Positions 16,939 through 26,013 of a stretch of DNA of 64,000 bases are shown one piece after another. Where the stretch lies: contig NZ_OY781114.1 of the NCBI RefSeq assembly GCF_963676485.1, positions 310,001 through 374,000 of the forward strand. The letters run 5' to 3'. The notes under the pieces were generated by a model. It saw only the letters and a program-made list of their open reading frames with translations. It did not search any database and was not told where the DNA came from. Positions within the stretch are counted from its first letter, which is position 1. Every line of letters starts with the position of its first letter. The position numbers were made by a program, and so were the translations under genes. This DNA is from an uncultured Cohaesibacter sp. Lineage in GTDB: Bacteria; Pseudomonadota; Alphaproteobacteria; Rhizobiales; Cohaesibacteraceae.

Positions 16939-17481
16939 ATGCCAGTGTCCGAAGATCGGAAATTTACGGCAATCACAAACCCGATCGATCAAATTAGCAG
17001 TCTTTCCTGCATAATTGGTGGCGTTTGTCTGGTTGCCATTTTCGCACTCATCGCCGCAGAAATCATAGCGCGCAACTTTCTTGGCATCAGCCTCCCCTTC
17101 AGTTGGGACTTTGCCGCCTATATGATGGGGGCCTGCGTTTTCCTTTCCGCAGGGGCTACGCTCAAGTCCGGTGGCCATGTCCGCGTTACAGCCCTGCATG
17201 ACTATCTGCCTCCAGAGGGCCAACGATTGCTCGACGCTGTGGCCTGCCTGATCGGTCTGGCCATCGCTCTGGTCATTCTCTATGCGGTCAGCGATATGGC
17301 CATGCTCTCGTTCAAAAGAGGGTCGACGTCCTCTTCCGTGGTTCGAACACCTTTGTGGATTCCCCAAGCTTTCATGGTTGTTGGTGCTCTGGTTTTCACG
17401 CTCCAGATGGCCGCGCAGGTGCTTCGCACAGTGGGTGGTGAAACCCTTCATAACGATGCAGATATTGAGGACCAGCTGTAA
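16939..17481 (+). CDS. TRAP transporter small permease, DctQ family
   Basis: A 180-residue inner-membrane protein with four hydrophobic segments and the DctQ features 'EIIARNFLGISLPFSWDFA' and 'GHVRVTALHDYLPP'. It bridges the binding protein to the large DctM subunit. The ATG at 16939 has GCAGGT eight bases upstream; an ATG at 16924 is in frame but lacks a site. It overlaps the dctM start by one base (TAATG). Confidence 0.88.
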   Translation: MPVSEDRKFTAITNPIDQISSLSCIIGGVCLVAIFALIAAEIIARNFLGISLPFSWDFAAYMMGACVFLSAGATLKSGGHVRVTALHDYLPPEGQRLLDAVACLIGLAIALVILYAVSDMAMLSFKRGSTSSSVVRTPLWIPQAFMVVGALVFTLQMAAQVLRTVGGETLHNDADIEDQL

Positions 17482-18785
17482 TGGGAAAAATAACTCTCAC
17501 TCTTGTCGGCCTGCTTGCCCTGCTGCTGGGCGCCGGTGTCTGGGTTGGCCTTGGTCTGATCGGCACAGGCATCCTGACGATGTCCATTTTCAAATCAAGT
17601 TTCCCGATCACAAAGCTCTTGGCCCAACAGATCTGGAACTCCGCTGTCAGCATGGAAATGCTGGCTCTGCCGCTGTTCATTCTCATGGCCGAGATCTTGT
17701 TCCGGACACGCCTTTCTGAAGCCCTGTTCAGCGGTCTGGCTCCATGGACCCGCCGCTTGCCTGGCAGGATGAGCCATATCACGGTTCTGGCCTGCACCCT
17801 TTTCGCTGCCGTTTCGGGCTCTTCCGCAGCCACAACGGCAACCGTCGGGCGCATCACGGCAACCGAATTGCTCGGGCGTGGCTATGACCGTCAGATGGTG
17901 ATCGGTAGCCTTGCCGGAGCTGGTACGCTCGGCTTTCTCATTCCTCCATCCGTGATCATGATCATCTATGGCGTGTTGGCCGAAGAATCGATCCTCAAGC
18001 TGTTCATGGCTGGCATCATTCCGGGTGGTTGTCTGGCTGCGACCTATATGGGCTATCTGGCCATCCGCTCAACGCTCAACCCGTCGATGGTCGGCGAAGC
18101 GGCGCCCTCCACCAGCTGGAGGGAAAAGCTTGAAGCCCTGATGGGGCTGGGCCCGGTGCTGCTGCTCATCATTTCCGTAATCGGCTCCATGTATGGAGGT
18201 ATTGCGTCCCCTACCGAGGCGGCTGGCGTCGGCGTGGCAGGATCCATACTGATCGGCCTGTTCCAGCGGTCTATCAACATGAAGAATCTGGCTGAGGCCG
18301 TTTATCATGCGGCCCAGACCGTCTCGATGATCGGCTTTATCATCGTCGGAGCCATGTTCCTCTCGGTATCGCTGGGCTATTTGGGGCTGCCTTCCTTCAT
18401 CGCAGGCTATATCCAGTCGCTACAGCTTTCTCCGCTTGTGCTGATTTTGGTGCTGCTGCTGTTCTATGCGATTCTCGGCTGCATCATGGAAGGCATGTCC
18501 GCGATCGTGATGACCCTGCCGATCACCCTGCCGCTGGTTCTGGCTGCCGGATATGATAAGGTCTGGTACGGAGTGTTCCTGGTTTTAGTTGTGGAAATGG
18601 CGCAGATCACACCGCCGGTTGGCTTCAATCTTATTGTGATCCAACGCCTGACAGGCGACAAGATTGGCACCATCGCACGCGCAGCGATGCCTTTCTTCTT
18701 GATTATGGCAGCGTTTGTGCTCACGATTGCAGTGTTCCCCGGGATCGTGACCTGGTTGCCAAACAGCCTTTCGGCCAACCACTGA
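17481..18785 (+). CDS. TRAP transporter large permease, DctM family
   Basis: This 434-residue protein has about twelve membrane segments and typical DctM blocks: 'MEMLALPLFILMAEIL', 'AAVSGSSAATTATVGRI', 'LGFLIPPSVIMIIYGVLAEESI', 'SPTEAAGVGV' and 'MAQITPPVGFNLIVIQ'. It forms the sodium-driven translocation channel. Together with the preceding two genes it makes a complete TRAP system. A terminator follows. Confidence 0.93.
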   Translation: MGKITLTLVGLLALLLGAGVWVGLGLIGTGILTMSIFKSSFPITKLLAQQIWNSAVSMEMLALPLFILMAEILFRTRLSEALFSGLAPWTRRLPGRMSHITVLACTLFAAVSGSSAATTATVGRITATELLGRGYDRQMVIGSLAGAGTLGFLIPPSVIMIIYGVLAEESILKLFMAGIIPGGCLAATYMGYLAIRSTLNPSMVGEAAPSTSWREKLEALMGLGPVLLLIISVIGSMYGGIASPTEAAGVGVAGSILIGLFQRSINMKNLAEAVYHAAQTVSMIGFIIVGAMFLSVSLGYLGLPSFIAGYIQSLQLSPLVLILVLLLFYAILGCIMEGMSAIVMTLPITLPLVLAAGYDKVWYGVFLVLVVEMAQITPPVGFNLIVIQRLTGDKIGTIARAAMPFFLIMAAFVLTIAVFPGIVTWLPNSLSANH

Positions 18786-18801
18786 ACATCTGCAATTCAT
18801 G

Positions 18802-18841
18802 ACGGTTTGCGCGGAGGCTTCCTCTTCGCCAACCGTTTTTC
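18802..18841 (+). terminator. Rho-independent terminator after dctM
   Basis: ACGGTT...GCG...GGAGG pairs with CCTC...CGC...AACCGT in an interrupted hairpin, directly followed by TTTT. It separates the TRAP genes from the GntR genes. Confidence 0.7.
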
Positions 18842-18920
18842 GTTTTGCAAATGTTCGTTACGCCCCATGGGTACAATCGAACAGGCTTGAACCACCATAA
18901 GAAGGCACAGTCAGACCTCC

Positions 18921-19604
18921 ATGACCGAACCGCTGGCAAAGCGTGCATACACGCAAATCATCGAGATGATATTCTCAGGCGCGCTGAAGGTCGGAGATGC
19001 TCTGCAAGAAGCCAAGCTAGGCGAACAGCTTGGCATGTCGCGCACACCGGTGCGCGAGGCCATCAATCGCATTCAGGCGGAGGGGCTGGCCCAAAAGAGT
19101 GGTCGCTTTTTGCGTGTTCGCCTGCTCTCCCCTTTCGAAGTGAACGAAATCTTCTTTCTACGCAGCGAGCTCGAAGTATATTCCGCCCGCATGGCCCTGA
19201 AGCTGCCCAAGGCAATGCTCGAAGCGATGCGAGCACGCATCGAGGCGCTGATGCAGGCCGGCCCGGACGAAGGCGAAGAGCATTGGCAAGTGGACGAGGA
19301 TTTCCACCGCATGCTAACCAGTGCCACTCATAACCAGACCCTGATCAATATGGTGAATGACTTGCGCTTGCGTACCTGCATGTTTGACCACACAAGGGTA
19401 CGTGGCCGCTTCCTTAAGGGCAATCAGGAACATCTGGCCATCTTGCAGGCGCTTGAAGAAGGCGACGAAGAGCAGGTCAAGACATCTATGGTGCAGCATA
19501 TAGAAAATGCCAAAAAGGCTATTCTGGAGCGGCTGGCAAGCTTTGACGCTGATGGATTTGAAGCCAGAACGCACCATGAGACAAAGTCGGATCACCTTGT
19601 CTGA
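18921..19604 (+). CDS. GntR family (FCD) transcriptional regulator
   Basis: The 227-residue protein has a winged helix ('LGEQLGMSRTPVREAINRI', residues about 33-51) and an FCD ligand domain with the metal-type motif 'DEDFHRML' and histidines in 'NQEHLAIL' and 'MVQHIENA'. It probably senses the TRAP substrate or a product and acts on the 15405-15841 region or the 20.3-25.8 kb operon. A second GntR gene follows after 32 bases, so the two are likely cotranscribed. Confidence 0.87.
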   Translation: MTEPLAKRAYTQIIEMIFSGALKVGDALQEAKLGEQLGMSRTPVREAINRIQAEGLAQKSGRFLRVRLLSPFEVNEIFFLRSELEVYSARMALKLPKAMLEAMRARIEALMQAGPDEGEEHWQVDEDFHRMLTSATHNQTLINMVNDLRLRTCMFDHTRVRGRFLKGNQEHLAILQALEEGDEEQVKTSMVQHIENAKKAILERLASFDADGFEARTHHETKSDHLV

Positions 19605-19636
19605 AAGCAAGGACAACACTATTATCGGGCACGGGT

Positions 19637-20278
19637 ATGACTGAAAAAGAAACGCTGTCACAGCAGGCCTACAACGCGATCAAGCAGAAGATATTGTCTC
19701 AGCAATATCAGCCTGAAGAAGTGTTGACCGAACGAGGCCTTGCGGAGGAGCTGGGCATTTCCAGAACTCCGCTGCGCTCGGCCATTTCCCGCATCGAGAA
19801 AGAAGACGTTGTCTATCGTCTCGATAATGGCGCCCTGCTGGTGCGTCGTGTATCGGTCGAGCAGTTGCTCGAAATCGTGCAGGTGCGTCGTATTCTGGAA
19901 GGGGCAGCCGCAGCCCGAGCGGCAGAAAATGGCATGACAGGTGCTTTAACAGCGTCTCGCGACGTCATGAAGCATTGTCTCGACCCGGAGACCAACATGG
20001 CGTTTGATGATTTCTGGGAACTGGATGACGACTTCCACAATGCGGTTATCGATGCTGCCGACCTGCCCATGCTTGGCGGCATGATCCAGAAGCTCAGGGT
20101 CACGGCGCGGCGCTGCACGATCACGCGGGTGCATGATCAATTTGCCGCGCAGGCGCAGGATCATCTGGCTGTGATTGCCGGTATTGAAGCAGGTGCCCCG
20201 GATGAGGCTCGCCTGGCCATGGAACATCACTTCGACAATGTTCGCATCCGTTTTCTGAACTGGCTCGCTCGGGTCTGA
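19637..20278 (+). CDS. GntR family (FCD) transcriptional regulator, second of tandem pair
   Basis: A 213-residue regulator with winged helix 'LAEELGISRTPLRSAISRI' and FCD motifs 'DDDFHNAV', 'QDHLAVI' and 'MEHHFDNV'. It is similar in build to its upstream neighbour but clearly diverged from it, so this is not a recent duplication. It faces the convergent M24-like hydrolase gene 82 bases away. Its ligand is unknown. Confidence 0.86.
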   Translation: MTEKETLSQQAYNAIKQKILSQQYQPEEVLTERGLAEELGISRTPLRSAISRIEKEDVVYRLDNGALLVRRVSVEQLLEIVQVRRILEGAAAARAAENGMTGALTASRDVMKHCLDPETNMAFDDFWELDDDFHNAVIDAADLPMLGGMIQKLRVTARRCTITRVHDQFAAQAQDHLAVIAGIEAGAPDEARLAMEHHFDNVRIRFLNWLARV

Positions 20279-20360
20279 CCCAACAGGAGACCAATCAGCG
20301 GCTATTGCTTCTGACCCCGGTGCCATGCCCGCGCCTCTCTTCTCGCATGGCTTCATTCCG

Positions 20361-21530
20361 TCACTTGACGCAGATCTGTCGCGGTAGATCGGACAGGATG
20401 TCGATACCGCTTTGCGTCACGATCACGGTTTCCGAAGCTCCGACGGTCCACTCGCCATATGAGCGCAGAGTGGCAGGCAAATGGAAGACCATACCGGGGC
20501 GGATTTCTTGCTCGATACCTGTAAAGAGGCTCAGAATGCCCCCCTCGCCCCAGTCCGGAGCGAAGGCAACGCCCATGGAATAGCCGATGCGTTTGCGGAA
20601 GGCTGCCGTAAACCCATGATCATCAATGATTTTCTGAGCCGCCATATGCGGTTCGGCGCATGGAACGCCGGGTTTGATAGCCTCAAGAGCACGCTCAAGT
20701 GCCAGAAGCGCGCAATCCATCATGCGCTGCCCTTCTTGGCTTGGCGGCCCGATCCAGACCGTACGCATCAGCGCCGAATGGTAGCGCAGATGGCTGGCGG
20801 CCAATTCAAGGAAAACCGGATCACCTGCTTCCAATCTCCGTCTGCGCCAAGTCATGTGGGGCAAGCCGCTGCGAGGCCCGGAGGAGACCAGAGGTTCCAT
20901 GGCCATCGTCTCGGAGCCCTGTCTTACGGCTTCTGCCATCATGGCGGCGGCAACCGCATTTTCGTCTGCGCCTTCAGCGCAGGCGTTGATACCGGCAGCA
21001 AGACCGGCCTTGGCATAACGGGCCGCATAGCGGATCGCTTCGAGTTCAGCTGGTGTCTTGATCATGCGCAGCGGTGCGATCAAACCCGAACCATCGAACA
21101 ATTTTCCTGCTCGCAAGGATGCCTCAATCTCACCCGCCATTTTCGGTGAGACGAACCAGCCATCCAGTTCCATGGCCACCTTTTCAAACTGCTTTTTTGA
21201 GAGGCACTCACTGAGCAAGGCAATGGGGTCTTCACCATCCTGATAGGCAACGATGTCCTCGAGCCAGCAATTGGCAATCGATCCGGTCAACTCCAACTGG
21301 CGCACAAGCAGGGTCGGTGCCCCGCTGGCAGGCAGGATGAGCATCTGGAAGGCAAAATAGCCCGCCGTCTGACGCCCTGTCAGCCAGTAGATATTTTCAG
21401 GGCTGGTGATCAGAAGCACATCATGACCGGCCGCCTCAATCGCAGTCTGCGCACGCGCTTGCCTTTGAGCAAATTCTTCTTTTGAAAAAGCGGCTTCGCA
21501 TCCGCGCAACCTGCTGAATTGGTCTGTCAA
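20361..21530 (-). CDS. M24-fold hydrolase lacking metal ligands, ectoine-hydrolase (DoeA/EutD)-like
   Basis: The 389-residue protein has a creatinase N-terminal domain and a pita-bread C-terminal domain. The five canonical metal positions are lost: 'GDPVFLELAASHLRYHSALMRT' replaces the DxG...D segment, 'GYSMGVAFAPDWGE' replaces GHGxG, and 'GMVFHLPATL' lacks the usual Glu. Metal-free M24 relatives with the same style ('LTWxxR...', 'PPDWGE') include ectoine hydrolase DoeA/EutD, which opens a cyclic amidine. Here no other ectoine genes are adjacent, so a different cyclic or amide substrate is likely. It heads downstream from carbamoylase and 5-oxoprolinase genes on the same strand. Confidence 0.75.
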   Translation of the reverse strand: MTDQFSRLRGCEAAFSKEEFAQRQARAQTAIEAAGHDVLLITSPENIYWLTGRQTAGYFAFQMLILPASGAPTLLVRQLELTGSIANCWLEDIVAYQDGEDPIALLSECLSKKQFEKVAMELDGWFVSPKMAGEIEASLRAGKLFDGSGLIAPLRMIKTPAELEAIRYAARYAKAGLAAGINACAEGADENAVAAAMMAEAVRQGSETMAMEPLVSSGPRSGLPHMTWRRRRLEAGDPVFLELAASHLRYHSALMRTVWIGPPSQEGQRMMDCALLALERALEAIKPGVPCAEPHMAAQKIIDDHGFTAAFRKRIGYSMGVAFAPDWGEGGILSLFTGIEQEIRPGMVFHLPATLRSYGEWTVGASETVIVTQSGIDILSDLPRQICVK

Positions 21531-21682
21531 AATCTTGCCTTCTATTGTCTTGAACCGTCTGGCTGGCGATAAAAATCCATGCCTTCCACTTAATTAGGGC
21601 GCTCAGAGCGGATACTGGAGCTCGTATTGTAAAAAAGGATCTTGAGTCCAACAGACTCTGCGCCGCGCCCACTTCTGTGCAG

Positions 21683-22921
21683 TTATTCCTCGCTCCACGC
21701 CGTGTAGAGCACATTCACTGCGGAGATCAGATCTTCAGGGTCCATGGCTTCGTCTGGATTGTGGCTGCCGTTCCAGTTGCGGATAAACACCATCAGAGAT
21801 TCCCAGCCAGCCAGTGCGAAGGCGGCAGCATCATGTCCACCGCCGGACAGCATGCGACGTGGCGCAATGCCGAGCGTCTTGGCAGCCACTTCCACTTCAT
21901 CACCCAGTTCAGAGGACAAGGGCGTTGGCGTGCTGCGCGACTGAGGCCCCAGTTTGAAGGTTACGCCGCGTTTGCCTTCAATCTTGGCGATTTCTTCCTT
22001 GAGCAGCCCATCCATGCGATCAAGCACATCTTCATCGACACTGCGCAGATCGATGCAGAATTCGAGCCGACCGGGTACTTTGGCAAAGGCATGTTCCGGC
22101 GTTGCTGCATCAATCCGACCGATCGTTACCGCGATGTCCTTGCCCTCTTCCAGCATTTTGCCCCACAGCTCATCAAGCCGGACGACAAGCTCGGAAAGCG
22201 CAAAGACCACGTCAGAACGGGTCTCGCGTGGGGCTCCGCCCGAGTGGGCCCATTGGCCCTCGATAACCGCATTGCGATAGCGCAGACCGCCGCGAATGGC
22301 GGTGACAATTCCAAAAGGCTCCTTGGCATCGTCCAATACAGGGCCTTGCTCGATATGAAATTCAACAAAGCGGGCTGGCTGGAAACCGGCTCCATCCAGC
22401 ACCTTTTCCGGATCGCCCCCAAGCTCGCGCATATGTTCGGCCAGTGTCTTGCCGGTGTCGGCGCGTCTGGCTTCAAGATCCTGAGGATCAAGTCGCCCCA
22501 ACAGCCCCCGCGAACCGATGAAGGAAACCGGAAACCAGACGCTTTCTTCCGCCCGGGTCACGGTCACCACAATGTCTGTCTTTGGCTTCTGGCCGGATTT
22601 CACAAAGGCTGCGACCAACGCCATGGCGCCAGCAACGCCCGCCTGTCCATCATAGGCGCCGCCCATGGGAACCGTGTCCAGATGAGAGCCGATATGCAGC
22701 GGCGGAGCCGTGCGATCAATGCCAGGCAAACGGGCAAACATGTTGAGCCCGGCATCGCGGGTCACTGTCATTCCCAAGGCTTCGGCTTCTTCCGCCACGA
22801 TATCGTGCGCCTTGCTTTCCAATGCACTATAGGAGGGGCGCGTAAGGCCCGGACCGGGTTCAGAAAGGGCGTTGATCCTCTCCAGCAAGCGGTTCACGGT
22901 TTCTCGAATGACGTCGTTCAT
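21683..22921 (-). CDS. M20-family N-carbamoyl-L-amino acid hydrolase / amidohydrolase
   Basis: A 412-residue dinuclear metal hydrolase of the hydantoinase/carbamoylase group. Metal ligands are visible in 'IGSHLDTVPMGGAYDGQAGV', 'TRAEESVWFPVSFIGS', 'EFHIEQGPVLDD' and 'MLSGGGHDAAAFA'. Members cut N-carbamoyl-amino acids, allantoate or ureidoglycine. It lies between the M24-like and the 2-hydroxyacid dehydrogenase genes on the same strand with gaps of about 80-150 bases, so it probably serves the same catabolic route. The exact amide is unknown. Confidence 0.85.
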   Translation of the reverse strand: MNDVIRETVNRLLERINALSEPGPGLTRPSYSALESKAHDIVAEEAEALGMTVTRDAGLNMFARLPGIDRTAPPLHIGSHLDTVPMGGAYDGQAGVAGAMALVAAFVKSGQKPKTDIVVTVTRAEESVWFPVSFIGSRGLLGRLDPQDLEARRADTGKTLAEHMRELGGDPEKVLDGAGFQPARFVEFHIEQGPVLDDAKEPFGIVTAIRGGLRYRNAVIEGQWAHSGGAPRETRSDVVFALSELVVRLDELWGKMLEEGKDIAVTIGRIDAATPEHAFAKVPGRLEFCIDLRSVDEDVLDRMDGLLKEEIAKIEGKRGVTFKLGPQSRSTPTPLSSELGDEVEVAAKTLGIAPRRMLSGGGHDAAAFALAGWESLMVFIRNWNGSHNPDEAMDPEDLISAVNVLYTAWSEE

Positions 22922-23002
22922 CGGCTTCTCTTCTGAAGGGTTCTTCTGGGGCCTCGCTTACGGGAGGCTTCTCTTCTTAAAAGCTGTTTTCAATTGGAAA
23001 TT

Positions 23003-23941
23003 CTAGAGTCTGGGCTCGTTCACCGCCGTTTCGGGGCGCTCACCAGACAGAGCCTTGAGCAGATGCCCGACCGAACCTATGGCCATGCGCTTCATGGCTT
23101 CGGTGGTCGTGCCTCCCAGATGCGGCGTGAAGATTACATGACCGGTTTCAGCCAGTGGCCCCGTCGGCGCATCATGGGAATAGACATCCAGCGCTGCGGC
23201 GGCAATCTGGCCATACAGAACCGCTTCAGCCAGATCCGCTTCATTGACCAGACCGGCACGCGCAGTGTTGATCAGCACGGCACCGGGCTTGCTTTTAGCC
23301 AAAGACTCCTTGCAGATCATGTTAGCCGTTTCCGGTCGCATGGGCGTGTGCAGCGAGATGACATCGGCTCTGGCCAGCCCTTCCTCCAGGCTACTGACGC
23401 GCTCGAACCCGTTCACTTCCGGCGCACGCGGAGAATAGACAAGAATGGTCATGTCGAAGGCTGCCTTGAGCATATGCCCCAGTCCGCGCCCGATGGTCCC
23501 CCACCCGACAATCAGTGCGGTTTTGCCCGTCAGTTCGGTGTAAGTTTCGCGTTCTCGAATGCCTTTTTCTCCGGCCCGCTCGGCGCGGTTGGCTTCCGGT
23601 ATATGGCGCATGCAAGACAAGATCAGGCCAACGGCCAGTTCTGAAACGGAGCGTGAATTCTGCCCCGGTGTATTGCATACCAGGATGCCCTTCTCGCTTG
23701 CGGCTTCCTTATTGACCGCATCGTGACCGGCCCCATGCACAATGATAACCTTGAGCTTGTCGCTGGCAGCAACGGCCTCAGCGGAGAAACCGGCATCGCG
23801 GGTAATCACGGCATCACAACCGGGGATCATCTTGATCACCGTCTCCATATCCGGAGACGGGCACATCACAGGTTCAATGCCAGCGTCGCGTAGCATGGTG
23901 TGACCGATCTCATGGATCGGCTGAATGATCAGGCACTTCAT
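23003..23941 (-). CDS. D-isomer specific 2-hydroxyacid dehydrogenase (phosphoglycerate dehydrogenase-like)
   Basis: This 312-residue NAD-dependent enzyme has 'LIVGWGTIGRGL' for nucleotide binding, 'NTARAGLVNEADL' with the active-site arginine, a Glu/Asp-containing 'DVYSHDAPTGPLAE', and the catalytic histidine in 'FTPHLGGTT'. It should interconvert a D-2-hydroxy acid and a 2-oxo acid. Within this operon it may reduce or oxidise a keto acid left after deamination. Confidence 0.87.
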   Translation of the reverse strand: MKCLIIQPIHEIGHTMLRDAGIEPVMCPSPDMETVIKMIPGCDAVITRDAGFSAEAVAASDKLKVIIVHGAGHDAVNKEAASEKGILVCNTPGQNSRSVSELAVGLILSCMRHIPEANRAERAGEKGIRERETYTELTGKTALIVGWGTIGRGLGHMLKAAFDMTILVYSPRAPEVNGFERVSSLEEGLARADVISLHTPMRPETANMICKESLAKSKPGAVLINTARAGLVNEADLAEAVLYGQIAAAALDVYSHDAPTGPLAETGHVIFTPHLGGTTTEAMKRMAIGSVGHLLKALSGERPETAVNEPRL

Positions 23942-24068
23942 TTCTTCTGTTTTCTTTCCATAAGGCCCATTTGATTTGGGTTGCTGGTTTTATCAAATGC
24001 GGATGACGGAATGGACGAACCCTTCCGCTCTTGCTGCGCCTCATGAGCAACAAGAGCCGGAAATCAGT

Positions 24069-25019
24069 TCATCCTGCGGGGTCAGGTTTTTTGGCAAGTG
24101 CAGCCAGACTGGTCTTGATTGCTTGTCGATCGGTGATCAGTAGCTCTTCGGCTTCTTCTGCTGAAATAGAGACAAAACGGACAGAGGCCCCAGTGGGCGT
24201 CTGGGCAAATTTGGGCAGGTCAACGGTGGCGACCGTGGCGATCTTGGGATAGCCACCCGTCGTCTGCCGTTCAGCCATCAGCACCAGAGGCTGGCCGGAA
24301 CCGGGCACCTGCATGGAGCCGAAAACCGTGCCATCGGAGACAATGTCATGGCCACCAACAGCCTTCAGCCGAGGGCCTTCAAGAGATTGAGCCATGCGGT
24401 CGCGCTTGGCCGAGATTGTGAAGGGCTGGCCAAGGAAGATCTGCCAGGTTTCATCATCGAAATAATCGGCCTGCGGTCCGGGCACGACACGAATGACATC
24501 GCCGTTAAAAATGCGCGGGTGGCTTTGCACCAGAAGGGGAGCAGGCGCCGCTTCGCCAAGCGCGATGATATCGTCTTTTTGCAGGCAGCGGCCATCAAGC
24601 CCGCCAAGGCCGGTGCGGATATGCGTGGAGCGGGAGCCAAGAGTCTCGGGCACATTCAATCCGCCGGAAATGGCCAGATAGCCCCAGACGGCGCCCTTCA
24701 TGGCACCGATGGTCAATTGCGATTGCGGCCGCAGCCAGTGGCTTTCCCATGGGGATACGGCGACGCCATCGATCTTCACATCCACCACGCCGCCTGTTAC
24801 AGCAATGCGGACTGGCACGGAAGCCACAAAGGTGCCACCGAACATGGCAAATTCAATGGCGCCGCAGTCCTCGGAGTTACCAACCAACGCATTGGCCAAG
24901 CGGAAAGATGGCGTATCCATCGGGCCGCTGCGGGAGACGCCCGCATGTAGCATGCCCGGACGTCCGAGATCCTGCACGGTCATCATGGGGCCGGAATTCT
25001 TGATCTGGATTACATTCAT
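24069..25019 (-). CDS. pxpC: 5-oxoprolinase subunit PxpC (KipA / biotin-dependent carboxyltransferase family)
   Basis: The 316-residue protein has 'MMTVQDLGRPGMLHAGVSRSGPMD', 'GGTFVASVPVRIAVTGG', 'GAVWGYLAISGG' and 'VFGSMQVPGSGQPLVLMAERQTTGGYPKI', all typical of PxpC/KipA (AHS2 domain). With PxpA and PxpB it forms the prokaryotic ATP-dependent 5-oxoprolinase, which converts 5-oxo-L-proline to glutamate. Its ATG overlaps the pxpB stop (ATGA). Confidence 0.9.
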   Translation of the reverse strand: MNVIQIKNSGPMMTVQDLGRPGMLHAGVSRSGPMDTPSFRLANALVGNSEDCGAIEFAMFGGTFVASVPVRIAVTGGVVDVKIDGVAVSPWESHWLRPQSQLTIGAMKGAVWGYLAISGGLNVPETLGSRSTHIRTGLGGLDGRCLQKDDIIALGEAAPAPLLVQSHPRIFNGDVIRVVPGPQADYFDDETWQIFLGQPFTISAKRDRMAQSLEGPRLKAVGGHDIVSDGTVFGSMQVPGSGQPLVLMAERQTTGGYPKIATVATVDLPKFAQTPTGASVRFVSISAEEAEELLITDRQAIKTSLAALAKKPDPAG

Positions 25020-25798
25020 TTGACGCTGGCCTCCACTCCGGTTTCGCCGCGTGCAACTGCGGCATCCAGCTCCAGAGCCTCTTCACGCTCAATAGGCCGG
25101 AAGCGCACGGTGTCTCCTGCCTGCAGCAGGAAGGGCTCGGTGCGCATCGGGTCGAACAATTTCAGCGGGGTGCGCCCCAGAAACCGCCAGCCGCTCGGGC
25201 AGGCAACAGAATTGATATTGCCCTGCTTGCCACCAATGCCGATAGAGCCGGCCTGAATATGCTGCCTCGGCTCTTTCAGACGCGGCGTGTGCAAGAGCTC
25301 CGGCACGCCGCCCAGATAGGCAAAGCCGGGCGCAAAGCCGATCATGTAAACCCTGTATTCTGCGGAGGAATGCAGTGAGATAATCTCTTCGGGAGAGATC
25401 CCCTTCATTTCTGCCATGGCTTCCAGATCGAGCCCGGCCTCATGGCCATAAAGCACGGGAATGGAGAAATGGCGGGTCTGGGCTGTGGTCACAACAAGCC
25501 CATTGAGCCGCTCTTGCAAAACCTCAATCAATTTCTGACCGCGAATGATGCCCGGATCATACAGGACCAGCAGTGAACGGTAGGTCGGGATCACTTCCTC
25601 GATACCCTCGATTGGGCGTCTGGAAAGATCCTCGGCCAGAACGATCACGCGCTGATTGGCCTTTTCGTCGATCTCGCTGGCGAGTTCAACAGCAATGGCA
25701 CTATCACCACATGGAAGGAAGCGGGCTGGCGCCTGCCCTGTCGCAGCGGAACCTTTGCGTAATTTGTCAAACAGTTTCAATTTCATTTTCCGGATCAT
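25016..25798 (-). CDS. pxpB: 5-oxoprolinase subunit PxpB (KipI family)
   Basis: A 260-residue protein with the AHS1/KipI pattern: 'FLPCGDSAIAVEL', 'YRSLLVLYDP', 'YMIGFAPGFAYLGGVPE', 'PRLKEPRQHIQAGSIGIGG' and 'PSGWRFLGRTPLKLFDP'. It pairs with PxpC. It is divergent from pxpA, with a 215-base intergenic region that should hold both promoters. An alternative internal start at the second Met would shorten it by four residues. Confidence 0.9.
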   Translation of the reverse strand: MIRKMKLKLFDKLRKGSAATGQAPARFLPCGDSAIAVELASEIDEKANQRVIVLAEDLSRRPIEGIEEVIPTYRSLLVLYDPGIIRGQKLIEVLQERLNGLVVTTAQTRHFSIPVLYGHEAGLDLEAMAEMKGISPEEIISLHSSAEYRVYMIGFAPGFAYLGGVPELLHTPRLKEPRQHIQAGSIGIGGKQGNINSVACPSGWRFLGRTPLKLFDPMRTEPFLLQAGDTVRFRPIEREEALELDAAVARGETGVEASVK

Positions 25799-26013
25799 TA
25801 TGTTCTTGCCATTTCAGTATACCAATTGTATGTCAGGAGTAAATGATAAAAAACAGACCTCTGGGAATGAAGTGTCTGCGTGTTGATTATGCTCACCCGA
25901 GCATGGGGCTTTGAAAGGGATTCGCGGCCCTTCTGAAGAGAGTCTATGCGCTTTGTCCTTCGCCCAAAAGTCTCAATTTTCCAGAGAATGCCAGATGGCG
26001 AAGGGACAGTGAC

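Noticed and set aside
20361-22921. Ectoine degradation operon (doeA-doeB/eutDE)
   Set aside because: The M24 protein is DoeA-like but the neighbour is an M20 carbamoylase of the hydantoinase group rather than an obvious acetyl-diaminobutyrate deacetylase, and no ectoine transporter or regulator is recognisable.
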